Positions 39,186 through 46,941 of a stretch of DNA of 64,000 nt are shown one piece after another. Every line of letters starts with the position of its first letter. Position 1 is the stretch's first letter. A model generated the notes under the pieces. It searched no databases. It was not told where the DNA came from and saw nothing but the letters and a program-made list of their open reading frames with translations. A program made the translations under genes and the position numbers. Source of the DNA: Mixta sp. Marseille-Q2659 (GTDB lineage: Bacteria; Pseudomonadota; Gammaproteobacteria; Enterobacterales; Enterobacteriaceae); the NCBI RefSeq assembly GCF_940807255.1, contig NZ_CALNWY010000014.1:42993-106992 (forward strand), in the 5' to 3' direction.

Positions 39186-40436
39186 ATGCCGCGCCCGCTA
39201 ACCCATGCCGACAGTGCCCTGAACGCTGCTAACTTACTGCCGCTGGCCGAACACTATGACGGGCCGTTCTGGGCCTACGATGCCGATATCATTCGCCAGC
39301 GCATCGCCCAGCTACAGCAGTTTGACGTAGTGCGTTTCGCCCAGAAAGCCTGCTCCAATATTCATATTCTGCGGCTGATGCGTGAAGCTGGCGTGAAGGT
39401 TGATTCCGTCTCGTTGGGCGAGATCGAGCGCGCGCTGGCGGCGGGCTATAAGGCGGGCGGCGATGAGATCGTGTTTACCGCTGACGTGCTGGATAAGCCT
39501 ACGCTGGCGCGCGTGGCCGAGCTGCGCATTCCGGTCAATGCCGGTTCGGTGGATATGCTACACCAGCTGGGGCAGCGCTCGCCGGGCCATCCGGTCTGGC
39601 TGCGGATCAATCCCGGCTTCGGTCACGGCCACAGCCAGAAAACCAATACCGGCGGCGAAAACAGCAAGCATGGCATCTGGCACGGCGATCTGCCGCTGGC
39701 GTTACAGGCCATTCAGCAGCACGGTCTGACGCTGGTCGGCATTCATATGCATATCGGATCCGGCGTGGATTATGGCCATCTGGAACAGGTGTGCGAGGCG
39801 ATGGTAAGCCAGGCGATCGCGCTGGATCAGGATATCAGCGCCATCTCGGCCGGTGGCGGCCTGTCGATTCCTTACCATTACGGCGAAGAGGCGATCGATA
39901 CCCAGCACTATTACAGTCTGTGGCACCGCGCCCGCGAACGGATCGCCGCGCATCTCGGCCATCCGGTGAAGCTGGAGATTGAGCCGGGTCGTTTCCTGGT
40001 GGCTGAATCCGGCGTGCTGGTAGCGCAGGTCTGCTCAGTAAAAGAGATGGGCAGCCGCCATTTTGTGCTGGTGGATGCAGGCTTTAGCGATCTTATGCGT
40101 CCTGCAATGTATGGCAGCTATCATCATATCTCTTTGCTGAGTGCGGATGGCGCGGCGGAACAACGTGAACAGAGGGAAACCGTTATTGCGGGGCCGCTGT
40201 GCGAATCGGGCGATGTCTTTACCCAGCAGGAAGGAGGCAAAGTTGAAACCCGTGAACTGCCGGAAGCCCGGCCTGGCGATTATCTGGTGTTCCACGATAC
40301 CGGCGCCTATGGCGCGTCGATGTCCTCTAACTACAACAGCCGTCCGCTGATCCCGGAAGTGCTGTTTGATGGCGGCCAGGCGCGTGAAATCCGTCGCCGC
40401 CAGACAATCGAGGAGTTGCTGGCGCTGGAGATGTAA
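39186..40436 (+). CDS. lysA: diaminopimelate decarboxylase
   Basis: The 416-residue fold-type III PLP enzyme makes L-lysine from meso-diaminopimelate, the last step of lysine synthesis. The PLP lysine is in RFAQKACSNIHIL near residue 54, the phosphate loop in AGGGLSIP near 222, and the catalytic Cys region in GPLCESGDVF near 340. E. coli LysA has 420 residues. GAGGAGAA precedes the start. The lysR/lysA arrangement is conserved, but galR, next in E. coli, is here displaced by a 5-kb PTS block. Confidence 0.96.
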   Translation: MPRPLTHADSALNAANLLPLAEHYDGPFWAYDADIIRQRIAQLQQFDVVRFAQKACSNIHILRLMREAGVKVDSVSLGEIERALAAGYKAGGDEIVFTADVLDKPTLARVAELRIPVNAGSVDMLHQLGQRSPGHPVWLRINPGFGHGHSQKTNTGGENSKHGIWHGDLPLALQAIQQHGLTLVGIHMHIGSGVDYGHLEQVCEAMVSQAIALDQDISAISAGGGLSIPYHYGEEAIDTQHYYSLWHRARERIAAHLGHPVKLEIEPGRFLVAESGVLVAQVCSVKEMGSRHFVLVDAGFSDLMRPAMYGSYHHISLLSADGAAEQREQRETVIAGPLCESGDVFTQQEGGKVETRELPEARPGDYLVFHDTGAYGASMSSNYNSRPLIPEVLFDGGQAREIRRRQTIEELLALEM

Positions 40437-40482
40437 CGCTTTCTGCCTGTTACCACGCACCCTCCCTGCGAGAACGAATAAC

Positions 40483-40514
40483 CGGCAGCGGTTTTACACC
40501 GCTGCCGTTTTTTT
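40483..40514 (+). terminator. lysA terminator
   Basis: CGGCAGCGGT, TTTAC, ACCGCTGCCG and a run of seven T residues. Confidence 0.9.
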
Positions 40515-40554
40515 CACGATCTTTGCCTGTCCGGTACCGTCAACGGCCTGATGT

Positions 40555-40863
40555 TCAGGCCAGCAACTCTTTACGCAGCAGCACGATCTCCTCAGCCAGA
40601 TCGCGACACAGCATCGCATTCATCAAATGATCCTGCGCATGAACCAGGATCAACGTCACCGGTAATTTGCCTGAGCCCTCATCGGCGCCGATAAGCTGCG
40701 TCTGGATTTTATGTGCCGCTCTGGAGGCCTCGTCGGAGGCGGCCAGCGCCTCATCCGCCTGTTGCCACTCTTTTTTACGCGCCAGTTGAATCGCGCTCAT
40801 AGTGTGAGATCGCGCCTCGCCAGCGTTAATCAGCAGTTCCATCACGGTCTGTTCAAAATCCAT
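40555..40863 (-). CDS. PTS lactose/cellobiose-family IIA component
   Basis: ATG at 40863 with GAGG five bases upstream gives 102 residues; a GTG at 40869 is possible. The protein is a three-helix IIA of the lactose/N,N'-diacetylchitobiose family. The motif ILVHAQDHLMNAM holds the histidine (His75) expected to be phosphorylated by HPr. Unlike the E. coli chb operon, this gene points away from its IIC, glycosidase and IIB partners, and shares the divergent promoter at 40864-41045 with them. It is convergent with lysA. Confidence 0.9.
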   Translation of the reverse strand: MDFEQTVMELLINAGEARSHTMSAIQLARKKEWQQADEALAASDEASRAAHKIQTQLIGADEGSGKLPVTLILVHAQDHLMNAMLCRDLAEEIVLLRKELLA

Positions 40864-40877
40864 ACGCACCTCAATTA

Positions 40878-40889
40878 TTGGTATACCGG
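40878..40889. promoter_or_regulatory. operator 1 of the divergent PTS promoter
   Basis: TTGGTATACCGG resembles the TTGGTATACCAA core known for the UxuR/ExuR operators of E. coli. It lies just upstream of the IIA ribosome binding site. Confidence 0.55.
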
Positions 40890-40908
40890 ATTTGGGTTAA
40901 TCATCATA

Positions 40909-40920
40909 TTGGAATACCAA
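40909..40920. promoter_or_regulatory. operator 2 of the divergent PTS promoter
   Basis: TTGGAATACCAA, a near-perfect inverted repeat starting 31 bp (about three helical turns) after operator 1. Confidence 0.6.
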
Positions 40921-40971
40921 AAGTACGTTCTGCGCGGCTGCTCACAGAAAAACAAGGTGATTCAGCTAATT

Positions 40972-40983
40972 TTGGTATGCCAT
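40972..40983. promoter_or_regulatory. operator 3 of the divergent PTS promoter
   Basis: TTGGTATGCCAT starts 63 bp (about six helical turns) after operator 2 and about 63 bp before the IIC start. The even phasing would suit cooperative binding or a small loop. Confidence 0.5.
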
Positions 40984-41045
40984 ATCAGGGAAGGGTTTGG
41001 GTTGTCACCGCAGGACACTTGCTCACTTTCCCTGAGGTATTGCTT

Positions 41046-42380
41046 ATGTCTTTACAGGATCAGCTGATTGATTCCCTTGGCAGTTTCGCCACGCGTTTTA
41101 ACAGCTACCGCTATATCATGGCGATCAAGGCCTCTTTTATTACGCTGATGCCGGTGATTATTGTTGGCGCGTTTTCGGTGCTGATTTCCAATATGGTGCT
41201 GGATGCGAAAAACGGCCTCGCCAGTTTTCCGGCGCTCGCTTTCCTTGTCGAACTGAAGCCCATCACCACCAGTATTAACTACGCCACGCTCAGCTTTCTG
41301 AATATCGGCGCGGTATTTCTCATCGGCATTGAGCTGGCGCGGATTAACGGCATCAAAACGCTGTTTCCCGGTCTGCTGGCAGTGATCTGTTTTATCGCCG
41401 TGACGCCGACCACCTTGCCCATGTTGGTGGACGGGCAGATGCGCGTGGTGACCGACGTGCTGGCCAAGCAGTTCTCCGATACCAAGAGCCTGTTTCTCGG
41501 CATGTTTATCGCCATTCTGTCGGTCGAAATCTACTGTCGGCTGGAGAACGTCGAGCGGCTGAAAATAAAAATGCCGGATACCGTGCCGCCCAACGTCGCC
41601 GCCTCGTTCTCGGCGTTGATCCCGGCGATCATTACCGTTTCGGCTATCGCCACCTTTGGCTTTGTCTTTCATCAGGTCAGCGGCATGTATTTGTACGATG
41701 CGGTCTATCGCGTGGTGCAGCAGCCGCTGGAGTCGGTGGTGCAAAGCCTGTGGGGAATTCTGCTGCTGATGTTTGTCGCGCAGCTGTTTTGGGTTATCGG
41801 CATTCACGGCAACCAGATGATTAAGCCGATCCGCGAGCCGCTGCTGCTGGGCGCCATTCTGGTGAATATGAACGCTTTCGAGCAGGGTAAAGAGGCGCCA
41901 AATATTATCACCATGCCGTTCTGGGATGTGTATATGAGCATCGGCGGTTCCGGGCTGACTATCGGCCTGTTAACGGCGGTGATGCTGGCGACCAAACGCA
42001 AGGAGATGCGCGAAATCGCCAAACTCTCGTTTGGGCCAGGGCTGTTTAATATCAACGAGCCGGTGATCTTTGGGATGCCGATCATGCTCAACCCGATCCT
42101 GGCGATCCCTTTTATTATCACGCCGCTGATTACCGGTTCTATTGGCTATTTTGCGACGGTCACCGGCTTTGCCGGCAAGGCGGTGGTGATGGTGCCCTGG
42201 ACCACGCCGCCGATTATTAACGCCTGGCTTTCTACCGCCGGATCGATGGGCGCGGTGGTTACTCAGCTTATCTGTATTGTGGTGTCGGTACTGATCTATC
42301 TGCCGTTCGTGAAGATCGCCGCGCGGCGCGCCCAGGCCGCCGAGGAAAAAGCGATGCAGCCTGAGCTGGCGCAGCCGTAA
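41046..42380 (+). CDS. PTS lactose/cellobiose-family IIC permease
   Basis: The start at 41046 (MSLQDQLIDSLGSFATRFNSYRY) is the usual N terminus of ChbC/CelB-type permeases; the open frame upstream to 40878 runs through the operators. The 444-residue membrane protein has about ten hydrophobic segments and the conserved core GPGLFNINEPVIFGMPIMLNP near residue 335, where substrate binds. It imports and, with IIA and IIB, phosphorylates a beta-linked sugar. It heads the plus-strand operon and is 9 bp before the GH1 gene. Confidence 0.92.
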   Translation: MSLQDQLIDSLGSFATRFNSYRYIMAIKASFITLMPVIIVGAFSVLISNMVLDAKNGLASFPALAFLVELKPITTSINYATLSFLNIGAVFLIGIELARINGIKTLFPGLLAVICFIAVTPTTLPMLVDGQMRVVTDVLAKQFSDTKSLFLGMFIAILSVEIYCRLENVERLKIKMPDTVPPNVAASFSALIPAIITVSAIATFGFVFHQVSGMYLYDAVYRVVQQPLESVVQSLWGILLLMFVAQLFWVIGIHGNQMIKPIREPLLLGAILVNMNAFEQGKEAPNIITMPFWDVYMSIGGSGLTIGLLTAVMLATKRKEMREIAKLSFGPGLFNINEPVIFGMPIMLNPILAIPFIITPLITGSIGYFATVTGFAGKAVVMVPWTTPPIINAWLSTAGSMGAVVTQLICIVVSVLIYLPFVKIAARRAQAAEEKAMQPELAQP

Positions 42381-42389
42381 GGAGCCGAC

Positions 42390-43817
42390 ATGAGCAACGT
42401 CACTATTGAGATTCCGCACGATTTTATGTTGGGCGCGGCGGCATCCGCCTGGCAGACCGAGGGCTGGAGCGGCAAGAAAGCGGGGCAGGATTCCTTTTTG
42501 GACGCCTGGTATCAGCAGGATCGTCACGTCTGGCATAACGGCTATGGCCCGGCGATAGCTACCGATTTTATCAATCGCTATCGGGAAGATGTGGCGCTGA
42601 TGAAGGCCTGTGGCCTGACGCATTATCGCACCTCGATTAACTGGTCGCGTTTTCTGCTGGATTATGAAACGGCGCAGATGGATGAGGAGTACGCCAGCTA
42701 TTACGACAGGCTGATTGATGAAATGCTCGCCAGCGGCATTGAGCCGATGCTCTGCCTGGAACATTACGAATTACCGGCTGTGCTGCTGGAAAAGTATGGC
42801 GGCTGGGGGTCGAAAAAAGTGGTGGATCTCTTTGTGCGCTATGCGGAGCAGGTGTTTGCGCATTATGGTCACAAGGTGCGCCGCTGGTTTGTTTTTAATG
42901 AGCCGATCGTGGTGCAAACCCGAGTTTATCTGGACGCGCTGCGTTGGCCTTATCAGCAGGATACCTCGCTCTGGATGCAGTGGAACCACCATAAAAATCT
43001 GGCGACCGCCCGCGTGGTGCAGCTGTTTCGTGCCGGTGGCTGGCCGGGCAGTATCGGCACGATTTTAAACCCGGAGGTGACCTGGCCGCGATCCTCTGCG
43101 CCGCACGATGTGAAAGCGGCGGAAATGTACGATCTGTTTTATAACCGTGTTTTTCTCGATCCGGCGATTAAGGGCGTTTATCCGGCGCAGCTGTTTACGC
43201 TGCTGGCACAGCATCAGGTGCGCTGGTCTTACAGCGATGAAGATCTGGCGCTGATCGCGGCGCATCGCGTCGATGAGGTGGGATTAAATCTTTACTATCC
43301 GCATCGGGTAAAAGCGCCGTCGCGTGCCTGGCACCCGGAAACGCCGTTTCATCCGGCTTATTACTATGAGCATTTTGAGCTGCCGGGGCGGCGGATGAAT
43401 CCGTCGCGCGGCTGGGAGATCCAGCCGCGCATTGTGGCGGATATGGCGGCGCGAATGCGCGACGAGTATGACAATTTCCCATGGTTTATTGCTGAGAACG
43501 GCATGGGCATAGAGAACGAGGCGCGTTTTAAGAACGAGCAGGGCGAGATTCAGGACGATTACCGCATCGCTTTTATCGCTGAGCATCTCCATGAAGCGCT
43601 GCTGGCCCGTCAGGCGGGCATTAACTGCCGCGGTTATATGCTGTGGGCTTTTACCGACAACGTGTCGCCAATGAATGCCTTTAAAAATCGCTACGGCCTG
43701 ATTGAGATCGATCTGGAAAACCAGCGGCAGCGACGCATGAAGAAGTCGGCGCACTGGTTTCGCCAACTGGTCGACAGTCGTCAGCTTACGCTGACGTTGG
43801 ATGATGAACCGAAATAA
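42390..43817 (+). CDS. GH1 phospho-beta-glycosidase (6-phospho-beta-glucosidase type)
   Basis: The 475-residue protein is a glycoside hydrolase family 1 TIM barrel. The acid/base is Glu171 (FVFNEPIV) and the nucleophile Glu369 (AENGMGIEN). Near the C terminus VSPMNAFKNRYG keeps the Ser, Lys and Tyr that hold the 6-phosphate in phospho-glycosidases, so the substrate should be the phosphorylated PTS product. It is clearly distinct from bglA at 22.9 kb (FNEP instead of FNEIN, different loops). The aglycone or second sugar is unknown; the UxuR-like regulator hints at a uronate-containing or plant-derived glycoside. It lies between IIC and IIB. Confidence 0.88.
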   Translation: MSNVTIEIPHDFMLGAAASAWQTEGWSGKKAGQDSFLDAWYQQDRHVWHNGYGPAIATDFINRYREDVALMKACGLTHYRTSINWSRFLLDYETAQMDEEYASYYDRLIDEMLASGIEPMLCLEHYELPAVLLEKYGGWGSKKVVDLFVRYAEQVFAHYGHKVRRWFVFNEPIVVQTRVYLDALRWPYQQDTSLWMQWNHHKNLATARVVQLFRAGGWPGSIGTILNPEVTWPRSSAPHDVKAAEMYDLFYNRVFLDPAIKGVYPAQLFTLLAQHQVRWSYSDEDLALIAAHRVDEVGLNLYYPHRVKAPSRAWHPETPFHPAYYYEHFELPGRRMNPSRGWEIQPRIVADMAARMRDEYDNFPWFIAENGMGIENEARFKNEQGEIQDDYRIAFIAEHLHEALLARQAGINCRGYMLWAFTDNVSPMNAFKNRYGLIEIDLENQRQRRMKKSAHWFRQLVDSRQLTLTLDDEPK

Positions 43818-43827
43818 GGATCTGATG

Positions 43828-44145
43828 ATGAAACGTATCGTTCTGGCCTGTGCAGCGGGCATGTCTACATCGATGGTGGTGACGCGCATGGAGAAGGAGG
43901 CGGCGGCGCGCGGCCTGAGCTATCAAATTTATGCCATCCCGGAGCAGAATCTGGGCGAGGAGCTACAGAATTACGCTGGCGAAGTGGCTGTCGTGTTGTT
44001 GGGGCCGCAGGTGCGTTTTAAGCTGGCGGAAAACAAGAAGCTGACTGACCATCATCAGGTGCCGATCGCGGTGATTGATACGCAGGCTTACGGTACGCTG
44101 AACGGTGCAAAAGTCCTCGATCAGGCGCTGGCTTTGATAAACTAG
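43828..44145 (+). CDS. PTS lactose/cellobiose-family IIB component
   Basis: ATG at 43828 is preceded by TAAGGA at seven bases; a tandem ATG at 43825 is also possible. The 105-residue protein has the P-loop-like active site KRIVLACAAGMSTSMVV with the phospho-accepting Cys8. It passes phosphate from IIA to the sugar. It completes the split PTS: IIA at 40555-40863 on the other strand, IIC and IIB here. Confidence 0.9.
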   Translation: MKRIVLACAAGMSTSMVVTRMEKEAAARGLSYQIYAIPEQNLGEELQNYAGEVAVVLLGPQVRFKLAENKKLTDHHQVPIAVIDTQAYGTLNGAKVLDQALALIN

Positions 44146-44208
44146 CGGCGTGGTGCCGTCTGGCTGAGGCGCGAGTATGGGATCGGCAACGGGCGAAGGG
44201 TGATTTAA

Positions 44209-44982
44209 GTGGATAAGGGCGCATCGCCGCAAGAAAGAAAGCAGTATCAGGAGATTGGTGAGCATTTGCGCCAGCAGATCGTGGCGGGGCTGTATCCGGT
44301 CGGTTCTCGCCTGCCGCCGGAGCGCAACCTGGCTGAAACCTGGGGTGTGAGCCGCACCATTGTCCGCGAAGCGTTGCTGATGCTGGAGCTGGAAGGCACG
44401 GTGGATATTCGCCAGAGTTCCGGCGTCTATGTGATGCGTATTCCCAGCGCCAGCAGCGATGAGGAGGAAGCGTTTTTCCGCAGCGATGTCGGCCCGTTTG
44501 AGATGTTGCAGGCGCGTCAGCTGCTGGAGAGTAATATCGCCGCGTTTGCCGCGCGAATGGCGACGAAGGCCGATATTGAGAATCTGCGGCGAACGCTGGA
44601 GCAGGAGCAGCGCGCGATCGCCGTTAACGATACCAGTCAGGATAACGATCGGCTGTTTCATCTATTGCTGGCCGGTGCCACGCAGAATCAGATGTTGATG
44701 GATACGGTGAAGAGTATCTGGCGGCATCATGAAAATAATCCGCTGTGGCAGCAATTGCGCGCCCATATTGAAACGCGTAGTTATCGTTTGAAGTGGCTGA
44801 GCGATCATCAGACGATTCTGGCGGCGCTGCGTCGGCGCGATGTGACGGGTGCCTGGCAGGGAATGTGGCAGCATCTGGAGAATGTGAAGAATACCTTGAT
44901 GGAGCTGTCGGATGCCGATGCGCCCGATTTCGACGGATATCTGTTTGAGTCAGTGCCGATTTTTCAGGGGAAACTGGTATGA
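44209..44982 (+). CDS. GntR/FadR-family regulator, UxuR/ExuR-like
   Basis: The 257-residue protein, from a GTG start with GAAGGG upstream, has an N-terminal winged helix (residues 15-78, PPERNLAETWGVSRTIVREALLML) and an FCD effector domain. The segments VGPFEMLQARQLLESNIAAFAA, WRHHENNPLWQQL and MWQHLENVKN are close to those I recall for E. coli UxuR and ExuR, which bind hexuronates. It is the fourth gene of the PTS operon, whose promoter carries three UxuR/ExuR-like operators, so self-control is the natural inference. It overlaps the next gene by 4 bp. Confidence 0.87.
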   Translation: MDKGASPQERKQYQEIGEHLRQQIVAGLYPVGSRLPPERNLAETWGVSRTIVREALLMLELEGTVDIRQSSGVYVMRIPSASSDEEEAFFRSDVGPFEMLQARQLLESNIAAFAARMATKADIENLRRTLEQEQRAIAVNDTSQDNDRLFHLLLAGATQNQMLMDTVKSIWRHHENNPLWQQLRAHIETRSYRLKWLSDHQTILAALRRRDVTGAWQGMWQHLENVKNTLMELSDADAPDFDGYLFESVPIFQGKLV

Positions 44983-45437
44983 GCCGTTGGCGTATTGTTC
45001 CGCTGAGCGAGGAGCCGCAGCATCAGGCGAAGCTGGTTGAGTGGCTGTGGCGCGCTTTTGGCGATGCCAGCGGACGCGATTTTTTCGCCAGCGTGGTGGA
45101 GAGCAGTTTGCGCGGTGCCGATTTTCCGCAGACGTTTGTGGCGCTGGACGGCGGTCGTCCGGTCGGCACGGTGGGCGTCTGGCGCTGTGATTTGATCAGT
45201 CGTCAGGATCTTTTTCCATGGCTGGCGGCGCTGTATGTCGATGAAAGCGCGCGCGGCAGCGGTTTGAGCGCGGCGCTGCAGGACTACGCCGAGGCGTGGT
45301 GTCGCGAGCGCGGTTTTTCCGATCTTTATCTGTATGCGTTGTGCGCTGACTATTATGAGCGTTTCGGCTGGCGCTATATCGGTGATGCGCTGGATTACCC
45401 GGATGTGACGGTGCGGCTTTACCATAAGGCACTGTGA
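44979..45437 (+). CDS. GNAT-family N-acetyltransferase
   Basis: The 152-residue protein starts in the ATGA overlap with the regulator gene. The acetyl-CoA-binding motif A is AALYVDESARGSGLSAALQ near residue 85-105, and motif B includes LYALCADYYERFGWRYIGD. The substrate is not known. Being the last gene of a PTS operon suggests a role linked to the imported sugar, such as sugar acetylation as a detoxifying step, but this is only context. Confidence 0.8.
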   Translation: MSRWRIVPLSEEPQHQAKLVEWLWRAFGDASGRDFFASVVESSLRGADFPQTFVALDGGRPVGTVGVWRCDLISRQDLFPWLAALYVDESARGSGLSAALQDYAEAWCRERGFSDLYLYALCADYYERFGWRYIGDALDYPDVTVRLYHKAL

Positions 45438-45441
45438 TCGG

Positions 45442-45621
45442 GCCGCAGTAGACGCAACGACCGACGTGAAAGCAGCGCTGACCGCTGCCGGTACGCCAAT
45501 TGATCTAAACGACACCGCAATTGCGGGCCATGCGATTGCTGTCGGCGCCGTGCTGGTGACGAATAATGTGAGAGAGTTTAAGCGGGTGTCGGGGTTGACG
45601 CTGGAAGACTGGGCCAAATAA
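45442..45621 (+). pseudogene. vapC: vapC toxin gene, 3' fragment
   Basis: An open frame without a start codon encodes 59 residues that match the C-terminal end of VapC (PIN-domain) toxins: GTPIDLNDTAIAGHAIAVGA, then VLVTNNVREFKRVSGLTLEDW. The conserved acidic residues of the last PIN motifs are present (ND and N-x-x-EF), but the N-terminal active-site half and any vapB antitoxin are missing. It begins right after the acetyltransferase stop. It marks past loss or rearrangement at the right edge of the PTS block. Confidence 0.85.
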
Positions 45622-45624
45622 CCG

Positions 45625-45755
45625 ACACAAACCAGCCTGCCATAGACTCTTGCTAAAAACCTTCACAAACCAGCCTGCCACAGACACTGGCTAAAAACTG
45701 TCACAAACCAGCCCGTCACAGGCACCGCCTGACAACCGCCACAAACCAGATCCAG
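45625..45755 (+). repeat. 38-bp tandem repeat, about 3.4 copies
   Basis: Units at 45625-45662, 45663-45700 and 45701-45738 begin with CACAAACCAGCC-like sequence and end GCTAAAAAC-like; a partial fourth (CCACAAACCAG) runs to the galR stop at 45756. Units 1 and 2 are most alike. No spacers occur. The repeat fills the whole gap between the vapC fragment and galR. Confidence 0.75.
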
Positions 45756-46757
45756 TTAACCCGGCGGGCTTACCGAATGCCTGCGCACCAGCGTCGGGTT
45801 AAACGTATTGGTCACTTCCGGCAGCGGCTGATTATTCGCTAAGGCTAACGCCAGTTCGGCGGCCTGCTGCGCCATCGTCACAATCGGATAACGGATCGTG
45901 GTTAAACGCGGACGTACATAACGTGACACCAGCACATCATCAAAGCCGATTAACGACATCTCCTCCGGTACGCGGATACCGTTATCGCTTAAAACGGCTA
46001 ACGCGCCTGCCGCCATCGAATCGTTATAACAGGCGACGGCGGTAAAATTCCTGCCGCGCCCTAACAGTTCTGTCATTGCCAGCTCGCCGCCCACCTCATC
46101 CGGCTCGCCAAACGCGACCAGCCGATCGTTACAGGGCAAACTGTGTTCCTTTAATGCATCGTAATAGCCCTGCAAACGCTCCTCAGCATCGGAAATCGTA
46201 TGTGTGGAACAGATAAAGGCAATTTGATCGTGCCCTTGCTGAATCAAATGCCGGGTCGCCAGCCAGGCGCCGTAACGGTCGTCCAGCGCAATACAGCGTT
46301 GCTGAAAAGCGGGCAGCGAACGGTTAATCAACACCATGCCCGGCATCTGCTGCATCAGATTCTCCAGCTCATCGTCCGGGATCTTCTTGGCATGAACCAC
46401 CAGCGCCGCGCAGCGATGACGCATCAGCTGCTCAATCGCTTGCCGTTCCTTATCTTCATTGTGATAACCATTGCCAATCAGCAAAAAATTACCGGTTTGC
46501 CAGGCAATCTCGTCCACCGCCTTGACCATCGCGCCGAAAAAGGGATCGGAAACATCGCCGACCACCAGGCCGATCGTCTCCGTTGACTGTTGCGCCAGCG
46601 CACGCGCATTGGCATTCGGATGATATTGCAGCTGCTCCATGGCGCTAAATACCGCCTGGCGGGAGTTTTCGCTGGCCTTCGGAGAATTATTGATAACGCG
46701 CGAAACGGTAGCGACAGAAACGCCCGCCAGTTTGGCGACATCCTTTATCGTAGCCAT
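45756..46757 (-). CDS. galR: galactose repressor GalR
   Basis: The 333-residue LacI-family protein starts MATIKDVAKLAGVSVATVSR, identical in pattern to E. coli GalR, followed by the hinge helix (NANARALAQQ) and a periplasmic-binding-protein-like effector domain with GRGRNFTAVACYNDSMAAGAL. Similarity to GalR extends along the whole chain (RHCAALVVHAKKIPDDEL, VSRYVRPRLTTIRYPIVTMA). It represses galactose uptake and metabolism genes until galactose binds. It is divergent from the molybdoenzyme gene, with a GalR-type operator between. Confidence 0.95.
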   Translation of the reverse strand: MATIKDVAKLAGVSVATVSRVINNSPKASENSRQAVFSAMEQLQYHPNANARALAQQSTETIGLVVGDVSDPFFGAMVKAVDEIAWQTGNFLLIGNGYHNEDKERQAIEQLMRHRCAALVVHAKKIPDDELENLMQQMPGMVLINRSLPAFQQRCIALDDRYGAWLATRHLIQQGHDQIAFICSTHTISDAEERLQGYYDALKEHSLPCNDRLVAFGEPDEVGGELAMTELLGRGRNFTAVACYNDSMAAGALAVLSDNGIRVPEEMSLIGFDDVLVSRYVRPRLTTIRYPIVTMAQQAAELALALANNQPLPEVTNTFNPTLVRRHSVSPPG

Positions 46758-46774
46758 GAATAGGGTACCTTCCG

Positions 46775-46790
46775 GGGTAAACGTTTACAC
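46775..46790. promoter_or_regulatory. GalR-type operator between galR and the molybdoenzyme gene
   Basis: GGGTAAACGTTTACAC matches the GalR/GalS operator GTGTAANCGNTTACAC with one mismatch. It lies 18 bp upstream of galR and 152 bp upstream of the divergent gene, so autoregulation is likely. Confidence 0.65.
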
Positions 46791-46941
46791 ATACGCAAAG
46801 TGTTGCGGAAAAGCCCTGCAAGTTCAACCGGACAGAATGTCAGCCCCGTCGCAAAGCCTGTCGAATATTGCGCTTTTATTTTACATTCGGGACAGGCTAC
46901 CATGCCTGCCTGTTCCTTCTGCTTACTTTTACGCCTGCGCC

